Source of the DNA: an uncultured Lachnospiraceae bacterium | GTDB lineage: Bacteria > Bacillota > Clostridia > Lachnospirales > Lachnospiraceae | DNA length: 55,812 nucleotides | Direction of reading: 5' to 3' | NCBI GenBank assembly: GCA_900318375.1 | Contig: ONKG01000024.1 | Location: 1 to 55,812 of the forward strand | Shown: positions 9,143-17,446 of the stretch, piece by piece | Numbering within the stretch: position 1 is the stretch's first letter | How the letters are laid out: each line of letters opens with the position of its first letter | Made by a program: the position numbers and the translations under genes | Notes under the pieces: generated by a model | Seen by the model: the letters and a program-made list of their open reading frames with translations, nothing else | Told to the model about the DNA's origin: nothing | The model's database searches: none

Positions 9143-10123
9143 TCAGCGTCCTGCCGGTCTGCCGCGGCGTCTGCGCTGCAGCCGGATATCCTTTCCGGTC
9201 AGCTTGCAGATTTCGTAGGTGCTCATAATGCGGGAAAATACCCGGTCGGAATAACGCGCCTGCATTTCCTTGAGTGAGAGGTTAGTGGATATAATGGTCG
9301 AGTGACGGTTCAGTTCGCGTTCGCTGATGCAGGTGAAGAGCTGGGAGGCAACAAAGGCGTTGGTAAACTCCGTCCCGAGATCGTCAATGATCAGCAGGTC
9401 GCAGCTGTAAAGATCTGCGGTGAATTCCCGGAGAGTGTCTCTTGATCCGCTGCCGAATGTGCAGTCGGCCAGACGGTCAAACAGGGAGGAGGCACTGAAG
9501 TACAGGACGGATCTGCCCTTTTCGATCAGTGCGCGGGCTGCACAGACAGAGAGCATGGTTTTTCCTGTCCCGACTGTCCCGAACAGATACAGATTGCGGC
9601 AGACTGTGTCAAACTCTTCCACAAAGCGTTGGCAAGTGCGGCGGGCATGACGGAAATGCTCAAGATCCTCTCCGGAGTAGTAGGATTCGGAGAGGGCGGA
9701 GAAAGCAGCACCGTCCGCCAGTGTCTCCAGATTGGACTGGTCATACAGGACAGCCGTCTCCCTTCTGCGGAGGCAATGACATTTTTCACGGCCTACATAT
9801 CCGGTATCATGACAGTCCGGGCAGTCCCAGGTCATCTCCAGATAATCGGGCGGAAATCCGTTCTCTGTCAGAAGCTGCGTGCGTCTGCGTGTGATCTGCG
9901 CGGCGGTCTCCCTGAAGGAGAGCTGATCTGCGGCGGGAGACTCCGAAAGGCGTTTCCGCAGCAGGTCCATGGCAAGCGAGGGCGTCTGCTGTTCCAGCTC
10001 CTGCAGTTCGGGGATCCGGGCATAGACACGCATACGGCGCTTTTCGAGTTCATGCCGGTGCCTGTCGCGGATGCCGGCATATTCAATCATGATTCGGTCA
10101 TATTGCTCTTTTTTTAAAGACAC
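9143..10123 (-). CDS. Replicative helicase loader, DnaI/DnaC-like AAA+ ATPase
   Basis: A 326-residue ATPase of the DnaC/DnaI family that loads the replicative DnaB-type helicase. The N-terminal part is helical and carries a zinc-finger-like cluster (CPDCHDTGYVG...CHC, roughly residues 100-115), as in DnaI. The C-terminal AAA+ domain has Walker A GTVGTGKT, Walker B LLIIDDLGTEF and sensor STIISTNLS. The frame starts with GTG at 10123 with a weak AGG upstream; an internal ATG eleven codons later is possible. It lies 137 bp downstream of the dnaD-like gene on the same strand, reproducing the Gram-positive pairing of a DnaB/DnaD-type protein with DnaI. Confidence 0.88.
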   Translation of the reverse strand: MSLKKEQYDRIMIEYAGIRDRHRHELEKRRMRVYARIPELQELEQQTPSLAMDLLRKRLSESPAADQLSFRETAAQITRRRTQLLTENGFPPDYLEMTWDCPDCHDTGYVGREKCHCLRRRETAVLYDQSNLETLADGAAFSALSESYYSGEDLEHFRHARRTCQRFVEEFDTVCRNLYLFGTVGTGKTMLSVCAARALIEKGRSVLYFSASSLFDRLADCTFGSGSRDTLREFTADLYSCDLLIIDDLGTEFTNAFVASQLFTCISERELNRHSTIISTNLSLKEMQARYSDRVFSRIMSTYEICKLTGKDIRLQRRRRGRPAGR

Positions 10124-10260
10124 GATGGATACCTGCGCTCCGTACCTGAAGGATGGTCCGATAGATGATGGCTCAATAATACTGGTTCAAGTCAATAATA
10201 CTGGTCCAATAAGTTTTAATTGCTGATCTTGATCGCCGCTGTGTCATGCAGGGCGGTACT

Positions 10261-11460
10261 TTAATACCTGAGAAGCTCTTCTTCGAGGGCATCAAAGTCG
10301 TAGCTGTTCTGTTCAAACTGGTTGAAGCTGTTGGAGGAGCGGGTCTTTCCGGAGGCCTTTTCCTGCTTCTTTCTGTCAGAGCAGGGCGCGGCGAAAGCGG
10401 CTTCATCCTGCTGTGAGTCCGCATTGCCTGCGGAACCGGAAGTCCGGCCTTTTTTGCCTGCGGTCCTGCCTGTGCGGACAGAGACGCTCTCCCGGACGGC
10501 CGCCTGCTCGGCCTGGGCAGGGGTCATGATTCCCGATGCCGCCCAGTTTTTTGCGACTTTTTTGATATAACGGAAGTCTTTCTTTCCGCGGTCCACACAG
10601 TACTGCAGAAGATAATCGATCATTTCATCGGAGAAATGAAGTCCTTCTGAGATATTGTAAATGATACGGATTTCGCTGAGGGACAGGGGCTTGCCTATAT
10701 ACTGCTCGATGACAAAGAGCAGCTGAGAGCGGCCTGGTTTATTGCGGAAGCCCTCAATGGCTTCCATCTCTGAAGCAGCGTCGCAGACGGTATGGCTGCT
10801 GGCGGAATCAGAGGACACGGAGGAGGATGCAGAATCCGCAGGGGAGCCTGCAGAGGAGACTGTCCGGATGCCGCCTTCTGCTGCCGGATCCTGGATGTTT
10901 TCGGAGAGTGCTCCGGAGAGTATGTCCGCGGATGAGGAAGCCTGAGCGGGATAAATTCCGCCTGAAGCCATGCGCAGTAAGGAATTCTCTCCCGTGCGGT
11001 CCGACAGCATGCTTTCCGCGGGCTTGGAAAAAGCCAGTACGCGGCTGCTGTCTGCTTTCCCGGAGCCGTCGCTGACAAAGCCGGTCTGCATTCCGGGATA
11101 CGTCTGCATTCCGGAATACATGGCGGGATACGGACCCGGCTGCCTTCCCTGAAATGCCTTCTCCGGCTTTTTTCCGGGATGGCACAGACGGATGGAGACC
11201 AGAGTATCGCTGCTGTCAAAATCCAGGTTCAGAAGGCCCTTTTTTTCCCAGTAGCGCAGAGAACGCACGACATCCTTTTCCGTATGGTTGAACTGGTCCG
11301 CCATGTCGGAAACACTGGCGGAGCGGTGCGCGCCCATCATACGCAGCAGATAGAGATAGACCTTGATCTGAGCGTCATTGGCGCTGTTCATATATTCGTC
11401 TATAAAAAGATTCGATACCATGGTCGAATCGGATCCGCTGTCATTGTAGATGGTGAACAC
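10261..11460 (-). CDS. DnaD domain-containing primosome protein
   Basis: A 399-residue protein. The N-terminal part (FIDEYMNSANDAQIKVYLYL...VSDMADQFNHTEKDVVRSL) is the winged-helix DDBH1-like domain of DnaD/DnaB replication-initiation proteins. The middle, about residues 125-235, is a Ser/Ala-rich low-complexity linker. A DnaD (DDBH2) domain follows (LSLSEIRIIYNISEGLHFSDEMIDYLLQ...DFRYIKKVAKNW), then a basic tail. It acts with DnaA and the helicase loader at replication origins and restart sites. The GTG at 11460 has GGAGG 7 nt upstream. The helicase loader gene is next downstream. The upstream gap to murC carries DnaA-box-like sites, which hints at DnaA control. Confidence 0.85.
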   Translation of the reverse strand: MFTIYNDSGSDSTMVSNLFIDEYMNSANDAQIKVYLYLLRMMGAHRSASVSDMADQFNHTEKDVVRSLRYWEKKGLLNLDFDSSDTLVSIRLCHPGKKPEKAFQGRQPGPYPAMYSGMQTYPGMQTGFVSDGSGKADSSRVLAFSKPAESMLSDRTGENSLLRMASGGIYPAQASSSADILSGALSENIQDPAAEGGIRTVSSAGSPADSASSSVSSDSASSHTVCDAASEMEAIEGFRNKPGRSQLLFVIEQYIGKPLSLSEIRIIYNISEGLHFSDEMIDYLLQYCVDRGKKDFRYIKKVAKNWAASGIMTPAQAEQAAVRESVSVRTGRTAGKKGRTSGSAGNADSQQDEAAFAAPCSDRKKQEKASGKTRSSNSFNQFEQNSYDFDALEEELLRY

Positions 11461-11584
11461 TGTCTTTCCTCCGATGCTGCTTATGATTTGTGGAACATCA
11501 TAATAACACAGCGAGAGGCGGGTTTGAAATGGACAATTTGACGATTAATTTCGGCCCATACGGAAGAGGCGTTTTTGCGGAAAA

Positions 11585-11700
11585 AATGTGGATGATGTTG
11601 AAAATGTGGATAACTCCCCCAAACGCATACATCCCGCGGTCCGATTTCCACAAAGAAAATCGGGCCGCGGGATGGGGATAAATGTGGATTATGTTGATAA
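11585..11700. promoter_or_regulatory. DnaA-box-like cluster around a strong hairpin, upstream of dnaD
   Basis: A perfect DnaA box TGTGGATAA (11605-11613) and one-mismatch forms at 11587-11595, 11683-11691 and 11692-11700. A 17-bp direct repeat (11585-11601 and 11681-11697, 16 matches) brackets a 16-bp inverted repeat with one G.T pair (11632-11647 and 11657-11672). It lies between murC and dnaD, both on the minus strand. No T tract follows the hairpin, so a terminator is unlikely. Confidence 0.6.
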
Positions 11701-11705
11701 GTTTG

Positions 11706-13088
11706 TCAGGAGAGCAGGTTTTTCCCGATCTCATCGACATTTCCGGCACCCATGGTTATCACCAGATCATTTTTTCGGCAATTTGCCAAGAGGAATTTTT
11801 CGATTTCACCGAAAGTCGGGAAGTAGAGGCACTCGTGCCCCAGCTTTTTGATCTCTTCCTGCAGGGTCTGCGAACTGACTCCCAGTGTGTCTGTCTCCCG
11901 CGCGGCGTAAATGTCCGCGAGGATCACAAGATCGGCGTGGGAGAGAGCCTGCGCGAAGCCGGGAAGCAGGGACTTTGTCCTGGAATAGGTGTGAGGCTGG
12001 AAGACGCAGATGATCCTGTCGTGCGGGCAGGCCTTTGCGGCACGCAGAGTCGCCTCGATCTCCGTAGGGTGGTGGGCGTAGTCATCGATGATGGTGAAGC
12101 CGTTTTTGACGCCCTTGTACTGGAAGCGGCGGTCTGTGCCGGTGAAGGAGGCCAGGCCTGCTGCGGAATGGGCGCGGGAGATGCCCAGCCGGTCCGCGGC
12201 AGCGACGGCTGCGAGCGCGTTGCTGACATTGTGCATGCCGGGGACATGCAGGGATATCCGGGTGTCTTCGCCGCCGGATGCCGGTCCGTGCAGCGTGAAG
12301 GAAGGATGACCCCATTCATCAAAAGTGATATCGGAAGGGTAATAGTCAGCCTCTTCCTGCGTGGAGAAGGTAAGCACTTTGCAGGGAAGGTTTCCTGCAA
12401 TCTCCTGCCAATTGTCGATTTCCGCATTGATGACCAGAGCGCCTTCCGCGGGAATCAGCTCTGCGAAACTGCGGAAGGAGTGCCGGATGTCTGCCAGGTC
12501 TTTGAAGAAATCGAGGTGGTCTTCTTCTATATTTAGAATAACCCCGATCCCGGGGAACATGTGCAGGAAGCTGTTGGTGTACTCACAAGCCTCCGCAACA
12601 AAATAACCGCTGCTGCCGATACGGACATTGCCGCCGATGTCAGGAAGATTGCCGCCGATGGAAAGTGTGGGATCCACATTTGCTGCAAGCAGGATCTCGG
12701 AGAGCATGGATGTTGTCGTGGTCTTGCCGTGTGTGCCGCTCACAGCGACAGGAAGACGATAATTTTTCATCAGCTGACCGAGCAGCTCAGCCCTGCTCAG
12801 AGAGGGGATCCCCTTTTCGTGAACAGCGATATACTCGGGATTGTCCGGATGGATAGCCGCCGTAAAGACTGCCAGATCGATATCATCTGTAATGTTTTCG
12901 GCTCTCTGGCCGATCATGACCCTGATCCCTGATGCCTGCAGCTCACGGGTGGCAGCGGACTCGCTGCGGTCAGACCCGGAGACAGTGAAGCCTTCGCTTG
13001 CGAGGATCTGCGCAAGACCGCTCATGGATATTCCTCCGATTCCGACGAAAAAGACGCTGACAGGATGATTAAAGTCTATCTGATACAT
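11706..13088 (-). CDS. murC: UDP-N-acetylmuramate--L-alanine ligase
   Basis: Adds L-alanine to UDP-MurNAc, the first peptide step of peptidoglycan precursor synthesis, in the cytoplasm. A 460-residue protein with the Mur-ligase N-terminal nucleotide motif VFFVGIGGISMSGLAQIL, the ATP loop GTHGKTTTTSML, the central NIEEDHLDFF segment and the C-terminal DDYAHHPTEIEATL motif. The open frame extends 40 codons further upstream, but the ATG at 13088 has AAAGGAG about 10 nt before it and begins exactly where MurC homologues do (MYQIDFNHPVSVFFVG). The gene is followed by the dnaD-like gene after a 245-bp gap holding DnaA-box-like sequences. Confidence 0.95.
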   Translation of the reverse strand: MYQIDFNHPVSVFFVGIGGISMSGLAQILASEGFTVSGSDRSESAATRELQASGIRVMIGQRAENITDDIDLAVFTAAIHPDNPEYIAVHEKGIPSLSRAELLGQLMKNYRLPVAVSGTHGKTTTTSMLSEILLAANVDPTLSIGGNLPDIGGNVRIGSSGYFVAEACEYTNSFLHMFPGIGVILNIEEDHLDFFKDLADIRHSFRSFAELIPAEGALVINAEIDNWQEIAGNLPCKVLTFSTQEEADYYPSDITFDEWGHPSFTLHGPASGGEDTRISLHVPGMHNVSNALAAVAAADRLGISRAHSAAGLASFTGTDRRFQYKGVKNGFTIIDDYAHHPTEIEATLRAAKACPHDRIICVFQPHTYSRTKSLLPGFAQALSHADLVILADIYAARETDTLGVSSQTLQEEIKKLGHECLYFPTFGEIEKFLLANCRKNDLVITMGAGNVDEIGKNLLS

Positions 13089-13610
13089 TATATGTAATCT
13101 CCTTTGCTGGTTTTGAAAAGCCGCCCGGCCGATCAAATGTCCGTGTATCTTTGACAGGCCGTTCATCTGTGTGTCCGCCTCTACGACTTTTACAGTAATG
13201 TACACCACAACATACTCTTACGCAAGTGGGATGTGTCCGGCAGCGGCTGCATTTGTGCATTTTATTAAGTTTGGACAATTGTGTACTAGATGACCTGTAC
13301 AAGGAAAAAATATCGGAAAAATACGGTATATCAGCTGTTTTTTGCCGAAAAAATAAGCTTGGCGGGGTATATGCACAGCATATTCCGAAAATGTTGTACA
13401 AACAAAAAGTTCCATATGTACATTAATGGGCAGTTCCTTTTCCTGCCACACTGTGTTATAATTATATTGCGAATATATTGACGTAATTGTGTTAATTTTC
13501 TTCGCAATATGATATACTTTTCAGCTGCCGAAGCCTATATGGTGAGGTGAAACCGGCTTATTTTTCAGTCTTGGTCCGCATCAGACGGACTAACGGGAGG
13601 AAGGGTTAAG
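13089..13610. promoter_or_regulatory. Divergent intergenic region between murC and glgC with glgC promoter
   Basis: No gene. The glgC-proximal part carries TATACT (13513-13518) beside a perfect 10-bp inverted repeat ATATTGCGAA/TTCGCAATAT (13464-13473 and 13501-13510, 27 bp apart), and a second extended -10 TGTTATAAT (13454-13462). The inverted repeat sits where a regulator could block or activate glgC transcription. The murC promoter should lie in the left part on the minus strand. Confidence 0.5.
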
Positions 13611-14888
13611 ATGATAGTAAAAAAGGAAATGATTGCCATGCTTCTGGCAGGAGGACAGGGCAGCCGACTTGGAATACTTACTTCAGATGTTGCAAAGCCC
13701 GCCGTTTCCTTTGGCGGCAAATACAGGATCATAGATTTCCCTCTCAGCAACTGTATTAATTCCGGTATTGATACAGTGGGAGTCCTCACCCAGTACATGC
13801 CACTTCGTCTTAACGCCCACGTAGGTATCGGTATCCCGTGGGATCTGGATAAGAATCTGGGCGGCGTAAGCGTGCTTTCGCCCTATGAAAAGATCCAGAA
13901 TACCGAATGGTATACAGGTACTGCCAACGCGATTTATCAGAACATGGCTTATATGGAAAGCTATAACCCGGAATATGTTCTGATCCTGTCAGGTGATCAT
14001 ATTTACAAGATGGATTACGAGGCAATGCTTGAATCGCATAAAGAGAACGGAGCCGCTGTCTCTATAGCAGTTATGCCCGTATCTATTGAAGAGGCGAGCC
14101 GTTTCGGTATCATGATCACTGATGACAGCGGAAGAATCACGGATTTCGAGGAGAAGCCTGCTCATCCCCGCAGTACACTGGCATCCATGGGAATCTATAT
14201 CTTCAACTGGAGTACGCTCAAAGAAGCTCTTCTTGCAAATAAGGATGAACCCGGAATGGATTTCGGAAAGCACATCATTCCTTATTGCAGAGAAAGCGGA
14301 GCACCTCTTTACGCGTACGAATTTAACGGTTATTGGAAAGATGTCGGCACGTTGACTTCCTACTGGGAAGCCAACATGGAATTGATCGATATAGTACCTG
14401 AGTTCAACCTGTACGAAGAGTACTGGAAGATCTATACCAAGAGCACATCGATCACACCGCAGTTCTTCGGGCCGGACAGTGTTATTGAGAGGACAATTGC
14501 CGGTGAAGGAACGGAGGTCTACGGAAAGGTTTACAGTTCTGTGATCGGATGTGATGTTACTATTGGAGCGGGTAGTATTGTTCGTAATTCCATCATTATG
14601 AACGGAGCGGTCATCGGAGACGGATGTATCCTTGATAAGGTCATCTGCGCGGAAAATGCAGTCATTGGAGACGGAGCGATTCTCGGAGAGGGGGAGGAAG
14701 CTCCGAATGATACAAGACCTGATATTTACTGCGCGGGCCTGGTCACTGTAGGGGAGAACACAGTGATCCCTGCAGGTGTCCATATCGGGAAGAACGTGAT
14801 GATCTGCGGCCATACGACGGAAGCGGACTACCCCGGTGGATGGCTTGCCAGCGGCAGAACACTGCAGGTTGCGGCCCGGGAGCCGTGA
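13611..14888 (+). CDS. glgC: Glucose-1-phosphate adenylyltransferase, catalytic subunit
   Basis: Forms ADP-glucose from glucose-1-phosphate and ATP, the committed step of bacterial glycogen synthesis. The 425-residue protein has the nucleotide-binding signature [15 protein letters not shown], the catalytic-domain segments [10 protein letters not shown] and [33 protein letters not shown] near the glucose-1-phosphate site, and a C-terminal left-handed beta-helix of hexapeptide repeats ([19 protein letters not shown]). Start ATG at 13611 with GGGAGGAAGG upstream. glgD follows, and in Clostridia the two form one enzyme. Confidence 0.96.
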   Translation: MIVKKEMIAMLLAGGQGSRLGILTSDVAKPAVSFGGKYRIIDFPLSNCINSGIDTVGVLTQYMPLRLNAHVGIGIPWDLDKNLGGVSVLSPYEKIQNTEWYTGTANAIYQNMAYMESYNPEYVLILSGDHIYKMDYEAMLESHKENGAAVSIAVMPVSIEEASRFGIMITDDSGRITDFEEKPAHPRSTLASMGIYIFNWSTLKEALLANKDEPGMDFGKHIIPYCRESGAPLYAYEFNGYWKDVGTLTSYWEANMELIDIVPEFNLYEEYWKIYTKSTSITPQFFGPDSVIERTIAGEGTEVYGKVYSSVIGCDVTIGAGSIVRNSIIMNGAVIGDGCILDKVICAENAVIGDGAILGEGEEAPNDTRPDIYCAGLVTVGENTVIPAGVHIGKNVMICGHTTEADYPGGWLASGRTLQVAAREP

Positions 14889-15023
14889 CAAATGCAGCCG
14901 CGTCCCGGATCTGGATCCGGACGCTGTCCGACCCGGATTCTGTGCGCATATCGGCACACAGGATTCCTCTTTGACCTGCAACATGGAAAGACATAAAAAA
15001 GCCTCAAAAAAGGAGGTCGAGGC

Positions 15024-16142
15024 ATGAGAGCAATAGGCATCATACTGGCAGGCGGAAACAGTAAACGGTTAAAAGAGTTGTCAAGAAGAAGAGCGGTCTG
15101 CGCAATGCCGGTGGCAGGAAGCTACCGCAGCATTGACTTTGCGCTCAGCAACATGGAATTTTCCCGCATTCAGAAGGTTGCGGTATTAGCGCAATACAAC
15201 TCGAGAAGCCTCAACGAACATCTTGCATCATCAAAGTGGTGGAACTTCGGACGGAAACAGGGAGGGCTGTTTTTGTTCACTCCTTCCTTTGCGGATGCAG
15301 ACAGTAACTGGTACCGGGGAACGGCGGACGCGATCGCACAGAATATCAACTTTCTGAAGACATCACACGAGCCCTATGTAGTCATTACATCGGGGGACTG
15401 TGTATACAAGATGGATTACAATGACGTTTTGGCCTATCATGTCGATAAGAGGGCGGATATCACTGTCGTAGTCAAGGAAATGCCTGAAGACTTCAATGTG
15501 GAGCGTTATGGTATCGTCCGCATGGATGAAGATAACCGGATCCAGGATTTCGTTGAGAAACCGGTGGTGGCACAGTACAGCACGATCTCGTGCGGTATCT
15601 ATGTCATCCGCAGGAGGCTCCTGATCGAGCTTCTTGAAAGGAGTATGGAAGAAAATCGTTACGATTTTGTACAGGACATTCTGATCCGGTACAGAGGTCT
15701 GAAACGAATTTACGGATACCGTATGGAAGACTACTGGAGCAATATTGCTTCCGTGGAAGATTACTACCGTACCAACATGGACTTTTTGAAGGCACCGATC
15801 AGGAACTTCTTTTTCCGGCAATATCCGGAGGTCCATTCACGTGCAGCAGACCTGCCTCCGGCAAAGTATAATGTCGGCGTGAATATCAAAAACAGCCTTC
15901 TTTCGAGCGGCTGTATCGTCAACGGCACGGTAGAGAATTCTATACTGTTCCATCAGGTTTATGTGGGCAATAATTGCGTAATAAGGAATTCTTTAATTTT
16001 GAATGATGTGTACATCGGAGACAATACTATAATTGAGAACTGCATCGTGGAAAGCGGCGACACCATTCAGGCTAATTCCTGTTACAGAGGTGAAAATGGT
16101 ATAAAGATCGTAATTGAAAAAGGCGAACGTTATACCATTTAG
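15024..16142 (+). CDS. glgD: Glucose-1-phosphate adenylyltransferase, regulatory subunit GlgD
   Basis: A 372-residue GlgC paralogue. It keeps the fold ([53 protein letters not shown]) and the beta-helix tail, but the nucleotide loop reads GGNSKRL instead of GGQGSRL, as in the non-catalytic GlgD subunit of Gram-positives that raises the activity of GlgC. Start ATG at 15024 with AAAGGAGG; a GCCTC/GAGGC pair flanks that ribosome site and could form a small hairpin around it. It lies 135 bp after glgC, probably the same operon, and 14 bp before spoVG. Confidence 0.95.
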   Translation: MRAIGIILAGGNSKRLKELSRRRAVCAMPVAGSYRSIDFALSNMEFSRIQKVAVLAQYNSRSLNEHLASSKWWNFGRKQGGLFLFTPSFADADSNWYRGTADAIAQNINFLKTSHEPYVVITSGDCVYKMDYNDVLAYHVDKRADITVVVKEMPEDFNVERYGIVRMDEDNRIQDFVEKPVVAQYSTISCGIYVIRRRLLIELLERSMEENRYDFVQDILIRYRGLKRIYGYRMEDYWSNIASVEDYYRTNMDFLKAPIRNFFFRQYPEVHSRAADLPPAKYNVGVNIKNSLLSSGCIVNGTVENSILFHQVYVGNNCVIRNSLILNDVYIGDNTIIENCIVESGDTIQANSCYRGENGIKIVIEKGERYTI

Positions 16143-16156
16143 AAATGGAGAACGCT

Positions 16157-16462
16157 ATGCATGTTACAGATGTAAGAGTGAGAAGGATTGCCAGAGAAGG
16201 CAAAATGAGAGCAGTCGTTTCCATCACGATCGACAGTGTGTTCGTCGTCCATGATATTAAAGTAATCGAAGGTGAAAAGGGACTTTTTATTGCGATGCCG
16301 AGCAAAAAGTCTGCTGATGGTGAATACAGAGACATTGCTCATCCGATCAACTCAGAAACCAGGAGTATGCTGGAAGAGATTATTTTGAAAAGTTATGAAG
16401 AAAGCGCACTCCAGGAAGAGGGTGCCAGGGAGGAAATTGGAGCAGCAGGACCGACAGCATAG
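16157..16462 (+). CDS. spoVG: Septation/regulatory protein SpoVG
   Basis: A 101-residue SpoVG-family protein ([21 protein letters not shown]...[14 protein letters not shown]...FIAMPSKK). The core is strongly conserved in the family, a small nucleic-acid-binding regulator of septation, sporulation and virulence genes in Firmicutes. An ATG at 16145 is in frame, but the ATG at 16157 has GGAG about 6 nt upstream and matches the family N-terminus. The C-terminal 20 residues are acidic and variable. It follows glgD and is closed by a terminator at 16512-16538. Confidence 0.95.
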   Translation: MHVTDVRVRRIAREGKMRAVVSITIDSVFVVHDIKVIEGEKGLFIAMPSKKSADGEYRDIAHPINSETRSMLEEIILKSYEESALQEEGAREEIGAAGPTA

Positions 16463-16511
16463 CATTTACATCATGCACCGCGAAAGATTTAAAGACAGAC
16501 AATATTTCGAA

Positions 16512-16538
16512 GGGGGCGTCATGGGCGCTCCCTTTTTT
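16512..16538 (+). terminator. Terminator of the glgC-glgD-spoVG transcript
   Basis: A 7-bp stem GGGGGCG/CGCTCCC (16512-16518, 16526-16532, one G.T pair) followed directly by TTTTTTCTC. Confidence 0.8.
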
Positions 16539-16630
16539 CTCTCACAGCCGGAAAACAATTCATTGCCGGTGCCGGTACGATTCCGGCTGCCGCTCCGGCG
16601 GGCGGTATGAACAGTAAAAGGAAGACAGGT

Positions 16631-17416
16631 ATGGACGCATTTTTTATCATTGTCGGCCTGGGAAATCCGGGCAGAAAATACGACGGTTCGAGGCATAACG
16701 CAGGGTTTGACGTGATCGACGAACTGGTGGACCGCTACCATATCGGAGGACCCGAGAGGTTCGGAAAATCCATGATCGGAAAAGGCCGGATCGGCGGCAG
16801 GAAGGTCATTCTCGTCAAGCCGCTGACCTATATGAACCTGAGCGGGGAGGCGGTTCAGGAGATCGTGCATTTTTATAAAGCGGATCCCAAAGAGGATCTG
16901 CTGGTCATCTCCGATGACATAGACCTTGAAGCAGGCCGTCTTCGCATTCGCAAAAAAGGAAGCGCCGGCGGGCATAACGGACTGAAAAATATCGTGCAGC
17001 ATCTGGGAACAGAGGAGTTTGCAAGGATCCGCGTCGGTGTGGGCGCAAAGCCCAACCCTGATTTTGACCTTGCGGATTATGTGCTGGGACACTTTTCCGG
17101 AGAGGAAAAGAAGGTGATGGAGGAGGCCGTCGCAAAGGCGGCAGAGGCGGCGGCCTGTGCGGTCACGGACGGGATCGATCTGGCCATGAACCGCTATAAT
17201 ACGCCGCGGAAGAGGAAAAAGAAGGCGCCGAAACAGGAAGCCGAAGCCGGGCCGGATGAGAGCGGCAGCGAGACAGAAACCGGAAAGAAAGCGGATGAGA
17301 CCGGCGGCGAGACAGAAACCGGAAGGAAACCGGATGAGACCGGCGGCGAGACAGAAACCGGAAGGAAACCGGATGAGACCGGCGGCGAGACAGAAACCGG
17401 AAAACAGGCTGAATGA
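16631..17416 (+). CDS. pth: Peptidyl-tRNA hydrolase with repetitive C-terminal tail
   Basis: Releases peptides from prematurely dropped peptidyl-tRNA. The catalytic domain is complete: FIIVGLGNPGRKY, SRHNAGFDVIDEL (Asn and catalytic His), PLTYMNLSGEAV, ISDDIDLEAGRLRIR (catalytic Asp), SAGGHNGLKNI and RIRVGVGAKPNPDFDLADYVLG. The ATG at 16631 has AAAGGA 8 nt upstream; an ATG at 16607 is less well placed. At 261 residues it exceeds the usual 185-195 because, after about residue 185, it gains a Lys-rich linker and four 13-residue repeats (DETGGETETGRKP type). mfd follows 30 bp later, as in many Firmicutes. Confidence 0.95.
   Translation: MDAFFIIVGLGNPGRKYDGSRHNAGFDVIDELVDRYHIGGPERFGKSMIGKGRIGGRKVILVKPLTYMNLSGEAVQEIVHFYKADPKEDLLVISDDIDLEAGRLRIRKKGSAGGHNGLKNIVQHLGTEEFARIRVGVGAKPNPDFDLADYVLGHFSGEEKKVMEEAVAKAAEAAACAVTDGIDLAMNRYNTPRKRKKKAPKQEAEAGPDESGSETETGKKADETGGETETGRKPDETGGETETGRKPDETGGETETGKQAE
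17255..17410 (+). repeat. 39-bp in-frame tandem repeat x4 in pth
   Basis: Units 17255-17293, 17294-17332, 17333-17371, 17372-17410, each encoding 13 residues (DESGSETETGKKA, DETGGETETGRKP twice, DETGGETETGKQA). The middle units are nearly identical at the nucleotide level, indicating recent expansion while keeping the frame. Confidence 0.93.
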
Positions 17417-17446
17417 GACAGGCGGGCTGCAATTGTTGGAGGAAGC

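Noticed and set aside
11632-11672. Terminator of murC
   Set aside because: The stem is strong but no T tract follows on the minus strand; flanking DnaA-box-like repeats fit a regulatory role better.
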